19,969 nt of DNA from an uncultured Bacillota bacterium (GTDB lineage: Bacteria > Bacillota > Clostridia > Lachnospirales > Lachnospiraceae): the NCBI GenBank assembly GCA_905200905.1, contig CAJKMA010000053.1, positions 1 to 19,969 on the forward strand, written 5' to 3'. Of this stretch, positions 15,312 to 19,969 are shown one piece after another. Each line of letters begins with the position of its first letter. The first letter of the stretch is position 1. The notes beneath the pieces were generated by a model. That model was given only the letters and a program-made list of their open reading frames with translations. It made no database searches and was not told where the DNA came from. The position numbers and the translations under genes were made by a program.

Positions 15312-16037
15312 ATGGGTAGTGACTTGATAAGTGATTTTGAAAGGATAGAACAAATATGTAAGTATAAAGTGGGAAATTTATATATGTCTAAACCCCCGAT
15401 AAATCCTATTTTTTTTGAAAAAGAGGAAGATGCAATTTTTGATATGGAAAGTTGGAATTTTCATTTATATCCACAGGATAAAAGTTTATGGGGAGAATTA
15501 GAAAAGAAGTCAGGGGAATTAAGAAAGAATGTCATAGATAAGTTGAAGGAATATGAAGGTGTTGTTTTTACAAGAACCATAGATGAATTTAGTAAATTTG
15601 CGAAAAGTAATATCAATAAAATAGGTATTTGTGATGGTGCAGGAAAAAGTGGAGTGTTAAAAAAATCTCAGGGGAATCACTTATTTAAATACATTTTGGC
15701 ATGTAAACATAATATTTTATATGAATTGAATTTTATGCGTTTTTATATAAGCATCGATAGAAAGGTGAATTGTATTTTCAACTGTATTCAGTTTGACAGA
15801 GCAATAGGATCAGGAGATATTACGAAGAGATATGTTAATAAAAATAATGGTATATGTTATCCTACCGCTTATCTTAACCAATCTCTTACCACTTTGCAAA
15901 AAATAATAGAAACAAATAAAGAAAAAAGTTTTTGTTATAATCCTCCATGTGATTTTGAAGATGCGGAGGTAATTGCAAGGTTATTTATTCAGTTTATTAA
16001 TGAATGTGATGAGTATAAGAATAATAGAAAATCTTAG
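15312..16037 (+). CDS. Hypothetical protein, 241 aa, co-transcribed with WYL regulator
   Basis: I do not recognise this protein. The start at ATG 15312 follows AAGGAGG (15296-15302); the frame is open back to GTG 15288, which overlaps that site. There is no signal peptide or clear membrane segment, so it is probably cytoplasmic. Visible features: a charged helical region (GELEKKSGELRKNVIDKLKE), then VVFTRTIDEFSKFAKSNINK, a GICDGAGKSGVLKKSQ stretch that resembles a glycine-rich loop without being a true P-loop, and scattered cysteines (near IFNCIQF and FCYNPPCDFED). It is visibly more AT-rich than the str genes. It sits 32 bases after the WYL gene and ends at a terminator, so the two form a bicistronic unit. 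Function is unknown; a WYL-controlled effector is one possibility. Confidence 0.72.
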   Translation: MGSDLISDFERIEQICKYKVGNLYMSKPPINPIFFEKEEDAIFDMESWNFHLYPQDKSLWGELEKKSGELRKNVIDKLKEYEGVVFTRTIDEFSKFAKSNINKIGICDGAGKSGVLKKSQGNHLFKYILACKHNILYELNFMRFYISIDRKVNCIFNCIQFDRAIGSGDITKRYVNKNNGICYPTAYLNQSLTTLQKIIETNKEKSFCYNPPCDFEDAEVIARLFIQFINECDEYKNNRKS

Positions 16038-16055
16038 GTTAGAAGTACCAAACAG

Positions 16056-16090
16056 AAACGTTGTAGGTGATGAACCTGCGACGTTTTTTG
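16056..16090 (+). terminator. Terminator of the WYL operon
   Basis: A 13-bp stem, AAACGTTGTAGGT (16056-16068) with ACCTGCGACGTTT (16074-16086), including two G-U pairs and a GATGA loop, followed by TTTG. The right arm itself runs into a six-T tract. A good intrinsic terminator, 19 bases after the stop codon. Confidence 0.9.
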
Positions 16091-16131
16091 TTATAAAAAT
16101 AGGTGTGATGGTTTTTGAATTTTCATACTAA

Positions 16132-16173
16132 TTGTATTTTCGGCAATATCTTGCGGGTTTGTTTTTGTATAAT
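16132..16173 (+). promoter_or_regulatory. Second copy of the GGCAA-N4-TTGCS promoter element
   Basis: GGCAA-TATC-TTGCG (16142-16155) lies 26 bases before TATAAT (16168-16173), counting from the first G, exactly as in front of the WYL gene. The variable nine bases between the palindrome and TTGTATAAT differ almost completely between copies, so the conserved blocks are not simply a recent duplication. The right half-site ends in G instead of C, so this copy is a slightly weaker palindrome. Confidence 0.68.
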
Positions 16174-16216
16174 TCAAAGAGTAGACAAAAGTAATGGTGA
16201 AATACAGGAGGAGCTT

Positions 16217-16777
16217 ATGAGAGCAAATGAAATCAGAACATCAATGAAAACAGTTTATGGAATGCTTTGGGATATACTTGCCCTATATGAGAAAACAGAT
16301 TGTTACAATCGGGTTCCAAAAGGAGAACCAGAGGTTGACATTTGGGATTACATGGGGGACAAAATCTTAGAGGTTAGAAGGACCATCGATATGATTTTCC
16401 TTGGAGAAGAGGTGCTGAGAGAAAAGCTTATTCAAGTTGTGGATGAAACGGAACAGTTTGTAAGAAGATATGAGAAACCTGGAGTTGTAAAGCGCTGGAA
16501 GCAAATTAATCCACAAATGTTATTTTTTGAGTGTGCATTTGTTCTAATGGAGACTTCTCCAGATGTGTATAAAAAAATCAGTTGGGGGCTGAGTGATTTA
16601 AAGCTTGCTTGTTATCCGGATGAAACCTTAGTGAAAGCAAGAAGGAGATACTTTGCAGCAGCAAAGAAAAAGATAGAAGAGGGAAATCTACAATATACAG
16701 AGAATAGAATTTTCCAAAATGAACTTTTAAGAACATTGACTTTGGTGTTTGAAAATGATTTTAAGGAATATCTATAG
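16217..16777 (+). CDS. Hypothetical protein, 186 aa, probable WYL-regulon member
   Basis: Not recognised. The start is ATG 16217, five bases after AGGAGG (16206-16211); the frame is open back to TTG 16115, but that start would lie upstream of the promoter. The sequence looks all-helical and soluble, with many charged residues: SMKTVYGMLWDILALYEKTD, DIWDYMGDKILEVRRTIDMIF, LIQVVDETEQFVRRYEK, and ARRRYFAAAKKKIEEGNLQY. There is no signal peptide, membrane segment or enzyme motif. It has its own promoter with the element shared with the WYL gene, which links it to that operon despite the terminator in between. No terminator is evident after it. Function unknown; partner, immunity or sensor roles cannot be separated from sequence. 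Confidence 0.72.
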   Translation: MRANEIRTSMKTVYGMLWDILALYEKTDCYNRVPKGEPEVDIWDYMGDKILEVRRTIDMIFLGEEVLREKLIQVVDETEQFVRRYEKPGVVKRWKQINPQMLFFECAFVLMETSPDVYKKISWGLSDLKLACYPDETLVKARRRYFAAAKKKIEEGNLQYTENRIFQNELLRTLTLVFENDFKEYL

Positions 16778-16809
16778 ATGATATAAAAATAATTAGATAA
16801 GGAACTCTG

Positions 16810-16845
16810 AAAATCTAACAATATATCAAAAGGAATTTAGATTTT
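16810..16845. repeat. Inverted repeat overlapping the PadR start
   Basis: AAAATCTA (16810-16817) and TAGATTTT (16838-16845) form a perfect 8-bp inverted repeat with a 20-base gap. The right arm covers the first two bases of the TTG start codon, and the AAAAGGA ribosome site lies in the gap. It could be a regulator site or an RNA hairpin that limits translation. The rest of the short 16778-16843 spacer shows no clear promoter. Confidence 0.4.
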
Positions 16846-17170
16846 GTTGACACCTTCTCAGATGTTAAAGGGAACCCTGAAAGGATGTGTATTAAAGGTC
16901 ATTAGTAACCGTGAAACTTATGGTTACGAAATTTCCCAGAGACTTTTGGAGCATGGATTTGAGGGAATCTCAGAGGGAACCGTGTATCCACTTCTTCTTC
17001 GGATGGAGAAAAATGGATTGATTGAGGCAGAGTATAAAGCATCCGTGTTAGGACCAAAGAGAAAATATTTTTCCATTACGGAAAAAGGTAGAGAGGAACT
17101 GGAGAAATTCTTGAAAAGTTTTAGAGAAATGGAGGCAGCAGTGAATCATGTATTTGGACAGGAGGTGTAA
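16844..17170 (+). CDS. PadR-family transcriptional regulator
   Basis: 108 aa, typical for the short PadR-s2 group. The winged-helix domain fills most of the protein: LKGTLKGCVLKVISNRETYGYEIS, then GISEGTVYPLLLRMEKNGLIEAEYK, and RKYFSITEKGREELEKFL. The start is taken as TTG 16844, ten bases after AAAAGGA; the next TTG (16847) is possible, while ATG 16862 has no ribosome site and would remove the conserved first residues. PadR proteins often repress the membrane protein gene directly after them, and this is the arrangement here: the next gene begins three bases after the PadR stop and its ribosome site overlaps that stop. Confidence 0.92.
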   Translation: MLTPSQMLKGTLKGCVLKVISNRETYGYEISQRLLEHGFEGISEGTVYPLLLRMEKNGLIEAEYKASVLGPKRKYFSITEKGREELEKFLKSFREMEAAVNHVFGQEV

Positions 17171-17173
17171 GAT

Positions 17174-17743
17174 ATGAAGCAGAGTGCAGTAGAATTAAAG
17201 AAGCGGAATAACAGAAGAGACGGGATGCTGTCCATGGAAAATAAGGAATGGATGACGAAAATGGTCTGTTATTTAAGAACCAGAAGTGTGGACGAAAAAA
17301 GACTGGAGGATATTAGGCAGGACATTACAGATATGCTGTTGGAGGCTCAGGATAGAGGGGAAAGTGCTAATCAGGTGCTAGGTGGAAATTATCAGCAGTT
17401 TTGCGATGAAATCATAGATAGTTTAGGAGAACATGAGGAAGATGTGAAGACAAAACGAAGCTTTGAAATTTTTGTAGCATGGCTGCCATGGCTTGGGATG
17501 TTTGTTTCTGGATTTGTGTCATTTTTAGCTGTTTGGAAGGGGCATGTGTGGAGCCTGGAGGAGTGGCTTTATACCATGTTGTATCTGGCTCTTCATGTGA
17601 TAATTGCATTGGTGATTAAGGTTTGTACCACAAAGGTGTTGGATATTCGGATGGAATATTTTTTTGAAGGAAAGAAAATATTGGTACCTGTGCTCACAAC
17701 CTTATTTTTCCTAGTGGGACAGGGAATGTTTTATTTGGGGTAA
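17174..17743 (+). CDS. PadR-linked membrane protein (HAAS/DUF1700-like)
   Basis: 189 aa. The soluble N-terminal half (about 1-90) contains the helical pattern seen in HAAS-type domains: LRTRSVDEKRLEDIRQDITDMLLEAQDRG, then ANQVLGGNYQQFCDEII. Roughly three hydrophobic segments follow (IFVAWLPWLGMFVSGFVSFL; LYTMLYLALHVIIALVIKV; ILVPVLTTLFFLVGQGMF). GGAGGT (17161-17166) lies eight bases before ATG 17174. An in-frame ATG at 17228 is possible but has a weaker site. PadR-HAAS pairs are common in Firmicutes and are thought to sense envelope stress or regulate the neighbouring system; no direct function is shown here. Family assignment is by pattern only. Confidence 0.7.
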   Translation: MKQSAVELKKRNNRRDGMLSMENKEWMTKMVCYLRTRSVDEKRLEDIRQDITDMLLEAQDRGESANQVLGGNYQQFCDEIIDSLGEHEEDVKTKRSFEIFVAWLPWLGMFVSGFVSFLAVWKGHVWSLEEWLYTMLYLALHVIIALVIKVCTTKVLDIRMEYFFEGKKILVPVLTTLFFLVGQGMFYLG

Positions 17744-17771
17744 GCGCTCTAAGAAAAGGTAGCCGTATGTA

Positions 17772-17801
17772 TTGTGACGGATAGGATGGTTATGGTATGA
17801 T
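17772..17801 (+). promoter_or_regulatory. Promoter of the esterase-acyltransferase operon
   Basis: TTGTGA (17772-17777), an 18-bp spacer and an extended -10 TGG-TATGAT (17793-17801). The site lies in the only gap between the HAAS-like gene and the esterase. An imperfect ATGGTT (17787-17792) and AACCAT (17812-17817) inverted repeat flanks the -10 and could be an operator. Confidence 0.6.
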
Positions 17802-17832
17802 AAAATAAAAACAACCATAGGAGACACACTAT

Positions 17833-18828
17833 ATGACAAAAGCCATGCACTTGTTTTTAAAAGCCCTTTCCGATCCGGATACCAAACTGGATGTGCAGAA
17901 GTCCCGCCGGATTATGAATCTGAAACTTTTGGACCCTTTTAAGCCTTTTTATAGAACTTTGGATACAAAGATTTTTCGGGAGAATCGTGAAATTCCCATA
18001 CGTATTTATTTTCCCAATGAAGAATCTTATGATACAGTGGATATTGAAGAATTTCAGGCGAAAAACGAAAAAGTTGATACGGGTTCCATGGGTGATAATT
18101 CTTATCCTGTGATTCTTTATATCCATGGAGGGGGATTTGTAACAGAGAGTGTGGAATCTTATAATAGAGTGTGCTGGAATCTGGCAAAACATACTAGACA
18201 TGTGGTGGTTTCCATTGATTATCCTCTGGCACCTGAATATCAGTTTCCCACACAGGTTGAAGATTGTTATGCAGTGGCAAAGGCAGTGTTTACAGATAAG
18301 AGTATTTTAAATACAGCACCAGAAGCGATTACCATTATGGGAGACAGCGCTGGAGGAAATATTGCAGCAGCAGTTTCTCTTATGGCAAGGGACAGGGGAG
18401 AATTTTTGCCTTTGCGTCAGATTTTGATTTATCCCTGTGTGAATAATAACTATGAGGAAAATAATGGATTTGTTTCAGTTATGGAGAATGGGGAAGACTA
18501 TCTGCTGACCAGACAGAATATGAAGGATTATCTGGAGTATTACCAGAGTAGTCCTAAGGATAGAGAAAACCCGTATTTTGCCCCACTTTTGGCAAAAAAT
18601 CTTACAGGGCTCCCACGAACTTTGGTGATTACGGCAGAACTTGACCCTTTAAGAGATGAAGGAGAAGCATTTGCTAGGAAACTGCGCACAGCAGGGAATG
18701 AGGTGGAACATCATAGAATTGAACAGGCAATTCATGGTTTTTTCCTTTTGGAACCATTATACTCTGGAGTGCGGGAAGTTTATGATTATGTAAATGCTTT
18801 TTTAGAAAAAGAAATAGAGAGCTGTTAA
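17833..18828 (+). CDS. Alpha/beta hydrolase, HSL-type esterase/acetyl esterase
   Basis: 331 aa of the hormone-sensitive-lipase (alpha/beta hydrolase fold-3) family. The oxyanion-hole motif HGGGF follows ILYI; the nucleophile elbow is GDSAGGN with the catalytic Ser; the acid is probably in ITAELDPLRDEG; the catalytic His is in AIHGFFLLEP. All triad positions look intact. There is no signal peptide, so it acts in the cytoplasm on small acyl esters. AGGAGA (17819-17824) precedes ATG 17833 by eight bases. The next gene, a CoA-acyltransferase-like protein, starts 15 bases after the stop. The pairing of an ester-cleaving and a possible ester-forming enzyme suggests a shared acyl substrate. Confidence 0.92.
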   Translation: MTKAMHLFLKALSDPDTKLDVQKSRRIMNLKLLDPFKPFYRTLDTKIFRENREIPIRIYFPNEESYDTVDIEEFQAKNEKVDTGSMGDNSYPVILYIHGGGFVTESVESYNRVCWNLAKHTRHVVVSIDYPLAPEYQFPTQVEDCYAVAKAVFTDKSILNTAPEAITIMGDSAGGNIAAAVSLMARDRGEFLPLRQILIYPCVNNNYEENNGFVSVMENGEDYLLTRQNMKDYLEYYQSSPKDRENPYFAPLLAKNLTGLPRTLVITAELDPLRDEGEAFARKLRTAGNEVEHHRIEQAIHGFFLLEPLYSGVREVYDYVNAFLEKEIESC

Positions 18829-18843
18829 GGAGGTGCTGGAGGT

Positions 18844-19969
18844 ATGCATGGAAAAAGGAGAAATTGGCGTTCCTTAGAAAATACAGCAAAAATTTTTCCT
18901 GCTACCAGTGGGAAAAAGGATGAGAGGGTGTTTCGGATTTCCTGCCAATTAAAGGAAATGGTAGATCCGGAAAAGTTGCAGAAAGCTTTGGATTTATGTG
19001 TGAAGGATTATTCATTATTTTTGTGTGTGCTGCGTGTGGGATTGTTTTGGAATTACTTGGAGGAAAGTCATTTGCGGCCTGTAGTAAGGGAAGAGAGTCG
19101 TCCTCCCTGCAGTCAAATTTATTTTCGAGATCAGAAGAATCTGCTTTTTGAAGTGACCTATTATAAAAAGAGAATTAATTTTGAAACCTATCACGCTCTT
19201 ACAGATGGAACCGGAGCTATGCAGTTTGTGAAATCTCTTGTGTTTTATTATTTAAAAGAAATGCATCCAGAACAGATTCAAGGTTCTGCACAACAGGTGC
19301 AGTTTGATGCAACGGAAGCAGAGCTTTCAGAGGATAGTTTTGAGAAATATTATTCAGATACAGGGAAAAATGAGAAAATCCCAAAATATAAGGCGCATCA
19401 GTTAAGATATAGGAAGACAGAATACCACACCATTCATCTTACAGAGGGGATTGTGTCAGTACAGGAGTTGTTGAAAAGAGCAAAGTCCTATGGAACAACT
19501 CTAAGTGTTTATCTGACAGCCGTGTATTTGTGTGCTATTGGGAAGGACATGAGCGAGAGACAGAAAAGGAAGCCAGTGGCACTTATGATTCCTGTAAATC
19601 TGCGAAATTTTTTTCCTTCAGAATCAGTGCGTAATTTTTTTGGATGGATTGATATTGGTTATAATTTTTCCAAGCAGAGCAATAGATTGGAGGATGTAAT
19701 TGCATTTGCGGCCAGGTTTTTCAAGGAAGAATTGACACCTGAGAGAATTGCAGCCAGAATGAATGGGTTTATGCGAATGGAGAAGAATCCTCTTATGCGG
19801 ATTTTGCCTCTCCAAGTGAAACTTTGGGGCATGCAGGTGGGAGCCATGATTTCCTCTGCAAATGGAACCGCGGTGTTTTCCAATATTGGAAAGATTCTCA
19901 TGCCTGAGGAATGTAGAGAATATATCGACTGGTTTGACTTTTATACAACAACACCTAAGATGGAAATCT
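18844..19969 (+). CDS. Alcohol acetyltransferase / condensation-domain-like protein (3' end outside window)
   Basis: An open frame of 375 codons that reaches the window edge with no stop. It resembles the CoA-dependent acyltransferase superfamily (alcohol acetyltransferase or condensation-like). The key motif HALTDG (H117-G122) is the HxxxDG active-site signature, followed by TGAMQFVKSLVFYYL. Later family-like segments include VALMIPVNLRNFFPSESVRNFFGWIDIGY and a conserved-looking VFSNIGKI. The N-terminus (RRNWRSLENTAKIFPATSGKKD) also fits members of this family in Lachnospiraceae. The start is ATG 18844, ten bases after AAGGAGG (18827-18833). It is translated from the esterase transcript. The second half of the active-site channel (DFGWG-type region) would lie beyond or at the edge. 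Confidence 0.8.
   Translation, partial: MHGKRRNWRSLENTAKIFPATSGKKDERVFRISCQLKEMVDPEKLQKALDLCVKDYSLFLCVLRVGLFWNYLEESHLRPVVREESRPPCSQIYFRDQKNLLFEVTYYKKRINFETYHALTDGTGAMQFVKSLVFYYLKEMHPEQIQGSAQQVQFDATEAELSEDSFEKYYSDTGKNEKIPKYKAHQLRYRKTEYHTIHLTEGIVSVQELLKRAKSYGTTLSVYLTAVYLCAIGKDMSERQKRKPVALMIPVNLRNFFPSESVRNFFGWIDIGYNFSKQSNRLEDVIAFAARFFKEELTPERIAARMNGFMRMEKNPLMRILPLQVKLWGMQVGAMISSANGTAVFSNIGKILMPEECREYIDWFDFYTTTPKMEI

Noticed and set aside
15600..15670. GICDGAGKSG in the 241-aa protein as a Walker A motif
   Set aside because: The spacing does not fit GxxxxGK[ST] (the loop reads GICDGAGKS with an isolated context), there is no Walker B, and the surrounding predicted strands are not evident; kept only as a description.

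Overview
This window looks like a chromosomal segment from a low-GC, Gram-positive member of the class Clostridia, most likely a Lachnospiraceae gut anaerobe. The call rests on strong AGGAGG-type ribosome binding sites, some GTG and TTG starts, the Clostridia-type internal insert in ribosomal protein S12, and the gene families present. The species cannot be fixed from sequence alone.

Region 1 (1-2331) is the 3' part of rpoC (RNA polymerase beta'), with an acidic C-terminal tail and a perfect 17-bp hairpin that serves as a bidirectional terminator. Region 2 (about 2330-9075) is a carbohydrate-uptake island. It has a leftward pair (a DUF4838/GH67-like putative glycosidase and a ROK-family repressor) and a divergent rightward trio (two CUT1-type sugar permeases and a lipoprotein binding protein). 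The two arms share a 216-bp AT-rich control region. No ATPase is encoded, so a shared MsmK-type ATPase elsewhere is implied. Cytoplasmic import followed by intracellular cleavage, under ROK control, is the simplest model.

Region 3 (about 9100-13940) is the str operon core: rpsL, rpsG, fusA and tuf. It starts from a consensus promoter (TTGACA-17-TATAAT). The rpsL-rpsG spacer is unusually long and can fold. tuf has its own promoter, which lies inside a perfect palindrome, and a hairpin-rich leader. In many Firmicutes rpoBC runs directly into an L7Ae-like gene and then rpsL; here the sugar island lies between rpoC and rpsL, and no L7Ae-like gene is seen.

Region 4 (about 13979-16777) is a small accessory block: a WYL-domain regulator, an unrecognised 241-aa protein, a terminator, and an unrecognised 186-aa protein. 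The promoter regions of the WYL gene and of the 186-aa gene share a near-identical element (GGCAA-N4-TTGCS placed exactly 26 bases before TATAAT). This suggests one regulon controlled by the WYL protein, and it is the best candidate here for an undescribed system.

Region 5 (16844-19969) holds a PadR-type regulator with its downstream HAAS-like membrane protein, then an HSL-type alpha/beta hydrolase followed by an alcohol-acetyltransferase/condensation-like protein that runs off the window. No tRNA, rRNA, CRISPR array, insertion sequence or phage gene was seen.
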